This document shows, one piece after another, positions 1-5,903 of a DNA stretch of 6,390 nt. The DNA is taken from assembly GCA_031283115.1 (NCBI GenBank), contig JAITCK010000070.1:1-6390 (forward strand), read 5' to 3'. Source of the stretch: Cellulomonadaceae bacterium (GTDB lineage: Bacteria > Actinomycetota > Actinomycetes > Actinomycetales > Cellulomonadaceae). The notes beneath the pieces are model-generated. The model saw nothing but the letters and a program-made list of their open reading frames with translations. It was not told where the DNA came from and ran no database searches. Positions within the stretch are counted from its first letter, which is position 1; each line of letters opens with the position of its first letter. Both the position numbers and the translations under genes were made by a program.

Positions 1-136
1 ACATGTTCAGCCTCCGCCCGGGCTCGCACTCGATCCCGAACCAGAGCAGGCAGGGTGACCGTGACTTGCGGGGAATGAACTTGCCCGCCGCTGAGCGACT
101 TCCCACCAGGAAGTAGACCGGCAGGCTGACAGTCAC
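1..136 (-). CDS. Possible 5' end of a leftward gene, cut by the window edge
   Basis: This is a weak call. On the minus strand a GTG at 136-134 opens a frame that stays open for 45 codons to the left edge, starting V-T-V-S-L-P-V-Y-F-L-V-G. About 84% of its codons end in G or C, as in the real genes here. A TATTTT hexamer at 149-144 lies 7 nt before the GTG, so a leaderless start is possible, like those proposed for vapB and the glycosyltransferase. I recognise no family. The plus-strand frame at 3-116 shares the same third positions and scores equally well by base composition, so this could instead be the tail of a rightward gene ending at the TAG at 114-116, or non-coding DNA. Confidence 0.22.
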   Translation of the reverse strand, partial: MTVSLPVYFLVGSRSAAGKFIPRKSRSPCLLWFGIECEPGRRLNM

Positions 137-191
137 GCGGGCAAAAATACGTGAGGCACCGTCAACATTTCGCGGGCATTATTCGTGAGGC
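136..191. repeat. Pair of imperfect direct repeats upstream of vapB
   Basis: Two copies of CGCGGGCA-(5 or 6 nt)-CGTGAGGC lie at 136-157 and 171-191. The two 8-nt blocks are identical in both copies, while the A/T-rich centre differs (AAAATA versus TTATT). The copies start 35 bp apart, between the proposed leftward start at 136 and the vapB start at 237. Conserved outer blocks around a variable A/T centre look like a duplicated protein-binding site rather than a coding repeat. The binding protein is unknown. Confidence 0.6.
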
Positions 192-195
192 TAGT

Positions 196-235
196 CGCCA
201 ACCTGCTAACCATTCGGTAAGTGGTACGATTGGCG
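196..235. promoter_or_regulatory. Candidate vapBC operator (inverted repeats)
   Basis: A perfect 6-bp inverted repeat, CGCCAA at 196-201 and TTGGCG at 230-235, brackets the vapB promoter and abuts the start codon. Inside it is a second, imperfect one, ACCATT at 209-214 against AGTGGT at 220-225 (5 of 6 pairs), which runs into the -10 element. AbrB-fold VapB antitoxins usually repress their own operon by binding inverted repeats over the promoter, so this is the natural autoregulatory site. That role is inferred from position; the arms are short and the two repeats do not share one centre. Confidence 0.35.
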
Positions 236-236
236 C
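222..236 (+). promoter_or_regulatory. Extended -10 promoter of vapBC, probably leaderless
   Basis: TG at 222-223, one base, then TACGAT at 225-230 form an extended -10 element. Six bases separate it from the ATG at 237, so transcription would begin at or next to the start codon. No Shine-Dalgarno sequence precedes the ATG, and no good -35 hexamer is visible, which an extended -10 can tolerate. Confidence 0.5.
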
Positions 237-512
237 ATGAGTGGGACATATGCAGTAACAATGGGAGACCGGGGACGGTTGGTCGTTCCAGTTGAGGCAC
301 GTACCAACTTGGGTCTGACGCCAGGAACTCCCCTGCTCATGCTTGAAACTATCGCCGGGCTCGTCGTCATGACCCGAGACCAGGCAAAAGCACGACTCCG
401 CCAACAGTTAGCGGGCACCGACTTAGTCGCCAGCCTGCTGAAAGACCGCCGCAACGCGGCCCGGCAAGAAGACGACCCCGCCAGCACATCTACCATCACA
501 ACAACACCATGA
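237..512 (+). CDS. vapB: VapB-type antitoxin, AbrB/MazE/SpoVT DNA-binding fold
   Basis: This is the antitoxin of a type II toxin-antitoxin pair. It binds and neutralises the VapC ribonuclease encoded next and, as known for the family, represses the operon. Residues 5-47 form a swapped-hairpin AbrB domain: the VTMGDRGRLVVPVEAR stretch matches the family pattern of a G-R-(I/L)-V-(I/V)-P core followed by Arg, and the next part (LGLTPGTPLLMLE) gives the second half of the barrel. The C-terminal third is charged and probably helical (around residues 49-78, including LLKDRRNAARQ), the usual toxin-binding tail, and then a disordered Thr/Ser end. At 91 residues the length is normal. The ATG at 237 is favoured because it fits the domain start and the promoter spacing. 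The stop overlaps the start of vapC by 4 nt (ATGA), implying coupled translation. Confidence 0.9.
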   Translation: MSGTYAVTMGDRGRLVVPVEARTNLGLTPGTPLLMLETIAGLVVMTRDQAKARLRQQLAGTDLVASLLKDRRNAARQEDDPASTSTITTTP

Positions 513-877
513 CCGCCGTTCTCGACGCCTCGGCAGTACTCGCCTACCTACTAGACGAAACCGGCGCCTACCTTGTCGAAAGCGCCCTCAACGACGGGGC
601 CGCCATCAGCGCCGTCAACTGGTCAGAAGTCGCCCAAAAAGTCACGGCAGCAGGTGGAGACTGGCCCGTTGCCGAGGCCTTACTGACGTCCTACAACATC
701 ACCATCATCCCTGCCGACGCCGACCTCGCCATAGCCGCTGCGCTGCGTTGGCAGCGCGGATCAGGACTATCCCTGGCCGACCGTTTCTGCCTCGCAACCG
801 CCGTCGCCCTGTCAGTCCCCGCCCTGACCGCCGACACTGCCTGGGGAACCTCCACAACCATCCGCCAAATCCGCTAA
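509..877 (+). CDS. vapC: VapC toxin, PIN-domain ribonuclease
   Basis: This is the toxin of the pair, a Mg2+-dependent endoribonuclease. Members of the family cut tRNA or rRNA and arrest translation when the antitoxin is lost; the target of this one cannot be read from sequence. The whole 122 residues are one PIN domain with the acidic catalytic set in place: Asp6 in VLDASAVLA, Glu40 in NWSEV, Asp91 in LADRFCLATA and Asp109 in LTADTAW. It therefore looks intact and active. The start overlaps the vapB stop in an ATGA junction, so expression depends on vapB translation, which keeps antitoxin made first. Codons are rich in C-ending forms, unlike the 5' part of the downstream glycosyltransferase, but base composition alone does not prove transfer. 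No terminator follows the TAA. Confidence 0.92.
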   Translation: MTAVLDASAVLAYLLDETGAYLVESALNDGAAISAVNWSEVAQKVTAAGGDWPVAEALLTSYNITIIPADADLAIAAALRWQRGSGLSLADRFCLATAVALSVPALTADTAWGTSTTIRQIR

Positions 878-990
878 TCTCTACGGGCTACGGGCTGCTC
901 AATGTCATATCGGGACAGATAAAAAACGGGTGCGATTATTTACACGTCATCGTGACGAGGCTACGCGTGATACGCCCGTAGACTTGGGCT
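878..990. promoter_or_regulatory. Spacer with small repeats and a likely leaderless promoter
   Basis: This 113-bp gap separates vapC from the glycosyltransferase gene. It begins with a tandem heptamer CTACGGG at 881-894. Two small inverted repeats follow, CGTCA/TGACG at 945-957 and CTACG/CGTAG at 961-981. TAGACT at 979-984 is a good -10 hexamer placed 6 nt before the GTG at 991, so the mRNA would start at the start codon. The second inverted repeat overlaps this -10 and could be an operator. No convincing -35 hexamer or intrinsic terminator is visible. Confidence 0.4.
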
Positions 991-2241
991 GTGGACTCGG
1001 CTTTGACTGTTGGACTGCTTATTGACGACTCGTTGGATAGGCCCGATGGGGTGCAACAGTATGTGTTGACGCTGGGGGCTTGGCTGGCGGCGCAGGGGCA
1101 TACGGTTCACTACATCACCGCGTCGACCGACCGTGAGGATCTGACCAACCTTCATGTCATCAGTCGCACCGTCAAGGTGACCTTCAATGGGAACCAGTTG
1201 GGGACGCCGCGTCCCGTGTCTCGGGCGGCTGCTCGGGCGCTAGTGGGGTCGCTGGGCTTGGACGTGCTTCATGTGCAGATGCCCTATTCGCCGCTGTTGG
1301 CCGGGCGGGTTATTGACGCTGCCGCCGACGCCGGGGTCGCCGTGGTGGGAACCTTCCATATTTATCCGCAATCCTGGCTGGTTGCGGCGGGGGCTCGGGT
1401 GTTGGGTTGGATGGAAAGACGACGGTTGAGGAAGTTCAGCCAGGTCATCGCCGTGTCGGAGGCGGCGCAAGATTTTGCCCGCACCGCCTTCGGCATCGAA
1501 ACGCGCGTCATCGGCAACCCTGTCGACATTGCCGCCTTCACGCCGCCTTTCACTTATGACGATGCAGCCAGGTCCGACAACGTTCCAGCCCAGCCCGCTG
1601 CCGATGACGCAACGCAAGGCGATGATATGGCCCAGCCATCGACGCGGGTTACGTCATCAGCAAAACTTGTGTTTTTGGGGCGGTTGGTGGAGCGCAAGGG
1701 GCCGCGTCAACTGGTGGCTGCGCTGGGGCGGCTTCATGCTGACCGACCTGAGTTAGCGTGGACGGCTGTTATCGCTGGTCGCGGCCCTATGCTTGACGAT
1801 TTGCAGCGCAGCGGAGCGGATGACGGCATCGTAGACCGGCTTGAGTTTCCCGGCTTCATCGCTGAAGAAGACAAGGCGGCCCTCCTGTCATCGGCAGATG
1901 TTGTTGCGCTGCCGTCAACGGGCGGGGAATCGTTCGGCATCTCCGTTGTCGAAGCCTTGGCCGCATCAACTGGCGTCGTCCTGGCAGGCGACAATCCCGG
2001 CTACCGGACGGTGATGCGCGGCCTGGAGCCGCAACTGGTCAACCCGGACGCCACGGAAACCTTCTCCGCCGCCCTGGCCTCCTGGCTGGACGCCCTGACC
2101 GACTCGACTACCCGCGCCACCGTCACCGACGCCCAACATGCCGCCGCCGCCCGCTTCGACATTCACACCATCGGCGCCCAAGTCGAGGCCGTCTACCGGG
2201 ACGCTACTGCTCCTGAAACTCGCCCCTTGTTACAGTCATAA
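991..2241 (+). CDS. GT4 (GT-B fold) glycosyltransferase, PimA-like
   Basis: A retaining, nucleotide-sugar-dependent glycosyltransferase, probably at the inner face of the membrane. Residues 5-185 form the acceptor domain (VGLLIDD strand, the DGVQQYV loop at 19-25, VLHVQMP at 92-98, GTFH with His123). Residues 225-400 form the sugar-nucleotide domain (LGRLVERKG with Arg231 and Lys236, AGRGP at 262-266, and the GGESFGISVVE motif with Glu313 and Glu321 in EX7E spacing). The order and wording match PimA-type phosphatidylinositol mannosyltransferases best, but PimA usually sits with pgsA and an acyltransferase gene and here it does not. The substrate is therefore open: a glycolipid or another envelope glycan is likely. 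Residues 188-223 are an unusually long acidic linker between the domains. The GTG at 991 is chosen because an in-frame TAG lies at 979-981, the first strand begins at residue 5, and a -10 sits 6 nt upstream. Confidence 0.85.
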   Translation: MDSALTVGLLIDDSLDRPDGVQQYVLTLGAWLAAQGHTVHYITASTDREDLTNLHVISRTVKVTFNGNQLGTPRPVSRAAARALVGSLGLDVLHVQMPYSPLLAGRVIDAAADAGVAVVGTFHIYPQSWLVAAGARVLGWMERRRLRKFSQVIAVSEAAQDFARTAFGIETRVIGNPVDIAAFTPPFTYDDAARSDNVPAQPAADDATQGDDMAQPSTRVTSSAKLVFLGRLVERKGPRQLVAALGRLHADRPELAWTAVIAGRGPMLDDLQRSGADDGIVDRLEFPGFIAEEDKAALLSSADVVALPSTGGESFGISVVEALAASTGVVLAGDNPGYRTVMRGLEPQLVNPDATETFSAALASWLDALTDSTTRATVTDAQHAAAARFDIHTIGAQVEAVYRDATAPETRPLLQS

Positions 2242-2263
2242 CAGAGTTTGTTACATTTGTAAC
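2227..2263. repeat. Repeated TTGTTACA motif with a 14-bp palindrome
   Basis: TTGTTACA occurs at 2227-2234 and again at 2248-2255, exactly 21 bp or two helical turns apart. The first lies in a TGTTA-6 nt-TAACA inverted repeat (2228-2243) that includes the glycosyltransferase stop codon. The second is half of a perfect palindrome, GTTACA-TT-TGTAAC (2250-2263). This is A/T-rich compared with its surroundings. It could bind a dimeric regulator or fold as a hairpin just after the stop; the sequence does not decide between these. Confidence 0.5.
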
Positions 2264-2287
2264 TGAATCCGAATGTCCGGGCAAAGG

Positions 2288-2333
2288 GAAACCCCACGAG
2301 CAGGAACCTAGCAGTTGGGGCTCGCGGGGTTTC
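2288..2333. terminator. Bidirectional terminator between convergent genes
   Basis: A 14-position stem pairs GAAACCCCACGAGC (2288-2301) with GCTCGCGGGGTTTC (2320-2333), with one A·C mismatch and an 18-nt loop. It lies between the ends of the rightward glycosyltransferase and the leftward rho, so it can serve both. The T-tracts are short (TTTCTC rightward, TTTCCCTTT leftward), which is usual in high-GC actinobacteria. Confidence 0.8.
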
Positions 2334-2341
2334 TCAGTCGA

Positions 2342-2362
2342 CTGCGGTGCAAAACCGCGTCA
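2342..2362 (-). terminator. Small hairpin after rho
   Basis: GCGGT at 2344-2348 pairs with ACCGC at 2354-2358 around a 5-nt loop. In the leftward transcript the stem can extend to GACGCGGT against ACCGC-A-GTC with one bulged base. It falls between the rho stop and the larger hairpin at 2288-2333 and has no T-run, so it is more likely an accessory 3'-end stem than a terminator by itself. Confidence 0.35.
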
Positions 2363-2387
2363 GGGGCGTCAACCGTTGCTGAACAGG

Positions 2388-4421
2388 TCAGATGGTTTCG
2401 CCGGCGTTTTCGATGATGGCGCCAGGGGTGGTTTTTTGGACTTCTAGGAGGAACTCGACGTTGGACTTGGTGTCCTTGAGTTTGCCGAGCAGCAACTCGG
2501 CGGCCTGCTGGGTGTCCAAGGCACCAAGGACGCGGCGCAACTTGTAGACGATCTGCAACTCTTCCTTGGACAGGAGGATTTCTTCACGGCGGGTGGACGA
2601 AGCATTGACGTCAATGGCCGGGAAGATGCGTTTTTCGGCCAGCCCGCGGGACAGGCGCAACTCCATGTTGCCGGTGCCTTTGAACTCCTCGAAGATGACC
2701 TCGTCCATCTTGGAGCCGGTCTCAACCAGGGCCGTGGCAAGGATGGTCAGCGACCCACCGTTTTCGATGTTGCGGGCGGCACCAAAGAACTTCTTGGGCG
2801 GGTAGAGGGCGGCAGCGTCCACACCACCGGACAGGATGCGACCCGATGCGGGAGCGGCCAGGTTGTAGGCCCGAGACAGGCGGGTAATGCCGTCCAGCAA
2901 CACCACCACGTCCTGGCCTAGTTCCACCAGCCGTTTAGCCCGCTCAATAGCGAGCTCAGCGACCGTCGTGTGATCGGAGGCGTGCCGGTCGAAGGTGGAG
3001 GCGATGACCTCGCCGTCCACAGACCGGGCAAAGTCGGTGACCTCTTCAGGCCGCTCATCCACCAGCACAACCATCAGGTGAACCTCGGGGTTGTTGGCGG
3101 TAATGGAGTTGGCAATCTGCTGCATCATCAGCGTTTTACCGGCCTTGGGCGGGGACACGATCAGCCCACGCTGGCCCTTACCGATAGGCGACATGATGTC
3201 AATGACGCGAGGGCTGAGTTTCGAAGTCCCGGGGATTTCCAGACGGAGACGTTCCTGCGGGTAGAGAGGCGTCAGTTTGGCGAACTCGGGGCGACGCTGA
3301 GCCTCCTCAACGGTGGCGCCGTTGACAGTGTCGATGCGGACGAGCGCGGAGAACTTGTTGCGCTGCTGGTGGCCTTGTCCGACCATCTGCTGCTGACCTT
3401 CGCCGTCGCGCGGCTGCTTGATAGCGCCAACAATGGCGTCACCGCGACGCAGGCCATTTTTGCGAACCTGGTTGAGGGTGACGTAAACGTCGTTGGGGCC
3501 GGGCAGGTACCCGGACGTGCGAACAAAAGCGTAGTTGTCGAGAATGTCGAGGATGCCAGCGATGGGGACGAGTACGTCACCCTCATGGACTTCCTCTTCA
3601 CCGCCGATGACGTCCGGGCCGCGGTTGGCGCGGTTGCGTTGCTTGCGGTCGCGGTTGCGTTCCCGTCCGCGACGACGACGGTTGCCGTCCTCTTCCCAGG
3701 AGTCGCCACCGTTTTTCGCGGCGGAGGCCGCAGAAGTTTGCCCCTGCTGCTGCTGCTTGTCGCCTTGAGGGGCTGCCGCCTTGCTGTTGCCCGATGCGGC
3801 CTGCTGGTTGCCACCCTGCTTGCGGTTGGCGGCAACCGCCTCCGCGAGCGCCTCCAGGCGGGCAGCCTTCTCGGCCGGGTCGGTGGCGCCAATGCTGCGG
3901 GACAGGGCAACCAGCTTGTCAGCCTTGGGTTGGATACTCGCGGCAGACGACGCAGCGTCGGCGGTGGTGACGGAACGCTGCTGGTCGGCCCGGTAGTCAC
4001 TGCGTTGGTCAGCGCGCTGGTCGCCGCGCGGCTGGTCGGGGGCTGCCCCGCCTGCGGGACGTTGCACGCGACGGCTGCGACGGCTGCCACGGTCGGCAGA
4101 ATCAGCAGCGGGCAGGCTGATGACGGGCTGGGCCGCCGTCGGGGCTGTCGTCGCTGATGACGATGCCGGGGCGTGACCCGATGCGGGCGCGTCGGATGTC
4201 GATTGTGCGGAGGCACGCTTGGCCGCTGAAGCGGAGGTGGCGGAAGAACGGGAGGATGCGGTGGCGGGCTTGCTGGAGCCTGCGCCTGCGCTGGCGGCAC
4301 GGATAGCGTCGGCGAGTTCGCCCTTACGCATGGTGGAGGTGCCTTTGAGTCCCATCTGTTTGGCGCGCGCTTTGAGTTCAGGCAGCGTCATCGACGAGAT
4401 GGTGGTGTTGGTGTCAGCCAC
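2388..4421 (-). CDS. rho: Transcription termination factor Rho
   Basis: Rho is the hexameric RNA-dependent ATPase that loads on unstructured RNA, translocates 5' to 3' and releases RNA polymerase. Residues 8-43 form the N-terminal SAP-like helical domain ([15 protein letters not shown]). Residues 44-272 are a low-complexity insertion, first Ala/Ser-rich, then Gln/Asp/Arg repeats and an [17 protein letters not shown] block. Residues 281-345 form the cold-shock-like primary RNA site. The ATPase core has Walker A SPPKAGKT at 423-430, the catalytic-Glu segment LVDERPEEV, Walker B ending at Asp510, [12 protein letters not shown] for the Q-loop region and [11 protein letters not shown] for the R-loop. 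At 677 residues it is long for Rho (419 in E. coli) because of the insertion. Gly511 stands where E. coli has Ser266 in the bicyclomycin pocket. The start is GTG, with GAAAGG at 4433-4428 as a well-spaced Shine-Dalgarno (6 nt). Confidence 0.98.
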   Translation of the reverse strand: MADTNTTISSMTLPELKARAKQMGLKGTSTMRKGELADAIRAASAGAGSSKPATASSRSSATSASAAKRASAQSTSDAPASGHAPASSSATTAPTAAQPVISLPAADSADRGSRRSRRVQRPAGGAAPDQPRGDQRADQRSDYRADQQRSVTTADAASSAASIQPKADKLVALSRSIGATDPAEKAARLEALAEAVAANRKQGGNQQAASGNSKAAAPQGDKQQQQGQTSAASAAKNGGDSWEEDGNRRRRGRERNRDRKQRNRANRGPDVIGGEEEVHEGDVLVPIAGILDILDNYAFVRTSGYLPGPNDVYVTLNQVRKNGLRRGDAIVGAIKQPRDGEGQQQMVGQGHQQRNKFSALVRIDTVNGATVEEAQRRPEFAKLTPLYPQERLRLEIPGTSKLSPRVIDIMSPIGKGQRGLIVSPPKAGKTLMMQQIANSITANNPEVHLMVVLVDERPEEVTDFARSVDGEVIASTFDRHASDHTTVAELAIERAKRLVELGQDVVVLLDGITRLSRAYNLAAPASGRILSGGVDAAALYPPKKFFGAARNIENGGSLTILATALVETGSKMDEVIFEEFKGTGNMELRLSRGLAEKRIFPAIDVNASSTRREEILLSKEELQIVYKLRRVLGALDTQQAAELLLGKLKDTKSNVEFLLEVQKTTPGAIIENAGETI

Positions 4422-4465
4422 GAAGGACCTTTCAACTGTGGCATGTGCTTCGGTAGTGCGGTCAT
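4388..4465 (-). CDS. Possible small upstream ORF overlapping the rho start
   Basis: This is speculative. An ATG at 4465-4463 opens a 25-codon frame (M-T-A-L-P-K-H-M-P-Q-L-K) that runs over the rho GTG in a different frame and stops at 4390-4388. A longer leader frame, readable from the GTG at 4635 just after the rho -10, ends with TGA at 4464-4462, making an ATGA junction with this ATG. No clear Shine-Dalgarno precedes it. If translated, it would couple leader translation to rho initiation; chance is the simpler explanation. Confidence 0.15.
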   Translation of the reverse strand: MTALPKHMPQLKGPSWLTPTPPSRR

Positions 4466-4772
4466 GCCTGGGAGTGTGTGAACCGTCGCAGATGTTCAGC
4501 GGCGGGATGCCCCTCCCCTGGCGTGACCGGCCACACGTCAGCCGTGTCTGTCAAGGGGTTGGGATGCTGGTCGCGTCTGAGCCTGTCCACGTCATCAAAT
4601 CCTCGACAACGCAGGCTCACTGACCGCGAGAGCACCGTCATCATACCACCGCCTTTTTCCGGCAAGTGTCGCCGATGGCGTAGAAGGGGCTACTCCGAGG
4701 CTCGGACTGTCAGGATTTTTGTGCAAGAGGAGATTCTGCAACGTTCAGCATCAGTTTTGTCCACTGAGGTGT
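4422..4772 (-). promoter_or_regulatory. rho upstream region and leader
   Basis: This is a 351-bp stretch between the permease stop and the rho start with no recognised gene. Reading leftward, it first holds a CCGAG-C-CTCGG palindrome near 4695-4705 but no clear terminator for the ABC genes. The likely rho promoter follows, then about 210 nt of leader. The part nearest rho (about 4422-4490) is C-rich and G-poor on the RNA strand, the composition Rho itself prefers. Many rho genes are autoregulated by termination in their leader, so that is the natural reading here, by inference. A small ACACG/CGTGT hairpin lies at 4533-4547. Confidence 0.5.
4640..4648 (-). promoter_or_regulatory. rho: Extended -10 promoter of rho
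   Basis: On the minus strand TG at 4648-4647, one base, then TATGAT at 4645-4640 give a near-consensus extended -10. The best upstream hexamer, TTGCCG at 4665-4660, is only 14 bp away, so the element probably works without a canonical -35. Transcription would begin near 4635-4633. Confidence 0.55.
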
Positions 4773-5903
4773 TTAGGGCACGCGGAGGATGAGGAGGGGG
4801 TCGCGGTGGGCTGCGTGGGTGGCGATGGGGGTTGCTGCGAGGAGGGTGAGCAGGAGGGTGAGTCCAGCGACTCCTGCGGTGAACTGCCAACTGGGTAGTG
4901 AGGCGGTGGTGTAGTGCAGGACGATAAGTCCGGCACTAGTGCCCAGAACAATACCGGTGACGGCTCCGATGAGGGTTTGTGCCAGGAGGGCTGCGACGAG
5001 GGCTGACCGGGTGGCGCCCAGGGCTCGGCGGCGTCCGAAGTCTCGGCGGCGTGAGACGGTGGCTGAGAGCATGGTCACGGCGATGATGACGGCTCCGACT
5101 CCCATGACAACGGCCATGAGTTGTCGGGAGGTCGCCCCCAGGCGTCCGGCGATCACGTCGCGCAGGGCGATAGCCCCTGATGGGGTTTCGATGGTCAGGG
5201 CTGCCGGGTTGTCTGCGGGTGTGGATGTGGCGAGAACCTCTTCGAGTCGGTTTACAGTGGTGACATCGGTAGCCATGACGTAGACATACCGCAGTGATTC
5301 CATATCAGCTGGTGCGGTGGCGACCAGGACCGTGTTGCTGAGGTGTTCTAGGGGGCCGGTAGCGTCAAAGACGCCGACAACGCCAACCGGGTCGCGGGTC
5401 GCATCAAGGACTTGAACGGTGCCGAGTCCTTCCGCTAGGTGGAGCGTTGCCGTGGCAGTCGAGCCGATGATGGCTTCTCCTACCTGGGGGATACGGCCCT
5501 GGATGAGGGCAACATCGGCCGGTAGCGGCCCGACCAGTGCGCGTGAGGCGACCCGACCATCCCTGAGGAGCGGGTTGGTGACGTCCACAGCCTCACCTAA
5601 CCCGAATGTCCAAGACACGTCCGACAGTATGGCCAGGGTTGCCGGGGCATCGGGCAGGATGCGGGCGTTGCCTCCGTCGTCAGACAAGGCAATCAGGCGG
5701 GTACCGGCTGAGTCGATTTGCTCAACAATACGGGCCTCGGACGCGGCAGACTGCCCGGTAGTGACCAGAATGGAGAAACACACAGTCGCCAACACCAACA
5801 CCAAGGTGAACGTCGTAGCGATCTGCGCGCGGGCACCCTGGCCCGCGTCCCGCAGTAAATCCCGTGTTCGAGGCGAGCCCCGCCACACCGTCTCCGTCAC
5901 CAT
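4773..5903 (-). CDS. FtsX/MacB-type ABC transporter permease
   Basis: This is the membrane subunit of a type VII (MacB/LolCE/FtsX-like) ABC system, a group that acts by mechanotransmission on envelope substrates rather than forming a simple channel. Four membrane segments are visible: about 30-50, 262-284, 302-330 and 341-362. Between the first two lies an extracytoplasmic domain of about 210 residues, the usual architecture. The cytoplasmic loop [15 protein letters not shown] (286-300) is the family's coupling-helix motif that meets the ATPase, and the end ([11 protein letters not shown]) resembles the standard C-terminal tail. The length, 376 residues, is normal. The ATG overlaps the ATPase gene by 7 nt and follows a GGGGG stretch. 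The second codon, GTG, would give a 4-nt overlap and is an alternative start. The substrate is unknown. It is not obviously the cell-division FtsX, which is shorter and sits beside ftsE and smpB. Confidence 0.87.
   Translation of the reverse strand: MVTETVWRGSPRTRDLLRDAGQGARAQIATTFTLVLVLATVCFSILVTTGQSAASEARIVEQIDSAGTRLIALSDDGGNARILPDAPATLAILSDVSWTFGLGEAVDVTNPLLRDGRVASRALVGPLPADVALIQGRIPQVGEAIIGSTATATLHLAEGLGTVQVLDATRDPVGVVGVFDATGPLEHLSNTVLVATAPADMESLRYVYVMATDVTTVNRLEEVLATSTPADNPAALTIETPSGAIALRDVIAGRLGATSRQLMAVVMGVGAVIIAVTMLSATVSRRRDFGRRRALGATRSALVAALLAQTLIGAVTGIVLGTSAGLIVLHYTTASLPSWQFTAGVAGLTLLLTLLAATPIATHAAHRDPLLILRVP

Noticed and set aside
237..877. vapBC as part of a larger defence island or mobile element.
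   Set aside because: No transposase, integrase, terminal repeats, tRNA attachment site or other defence genes are visible on either side.
2341..2380. A tRNA or small structured RNA in the gap after rho.
   Set aside because: Only a 5-bp hairpin is present, with no cloverleaf arms and no T-loop sequence.
2970..4157. A 395-codon open frame on the plus strand opposite rho.
   Set aside because: It is antisense to the conserved Rho protein, and high G/C at rho third positions suppresses stops in this frame. It has no recognisable domain and no start signal.
3272..4300. A 342-codon minus-strand frame inside rho, rich in Pro, Ser and Arg.
   Set aside because: It overlaps rho on the same strand in another frame, and its composition is that of a shifted reading of the GC-rich insertion.
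4526..4554. A perfect TTGACA (4554-4549) in the rho leader as a second promoter.
   Set aside because: No -10-like hexamer occurs 16-18 bp downstream; the sequence there is GCCGGT-like.
4478..4792. Plus-strand frames in the rho upstream region.
   Set aside because: They show mixed codon use, no family resemblance and no ribosome site, and they run antisense to the rho promoter and leader.
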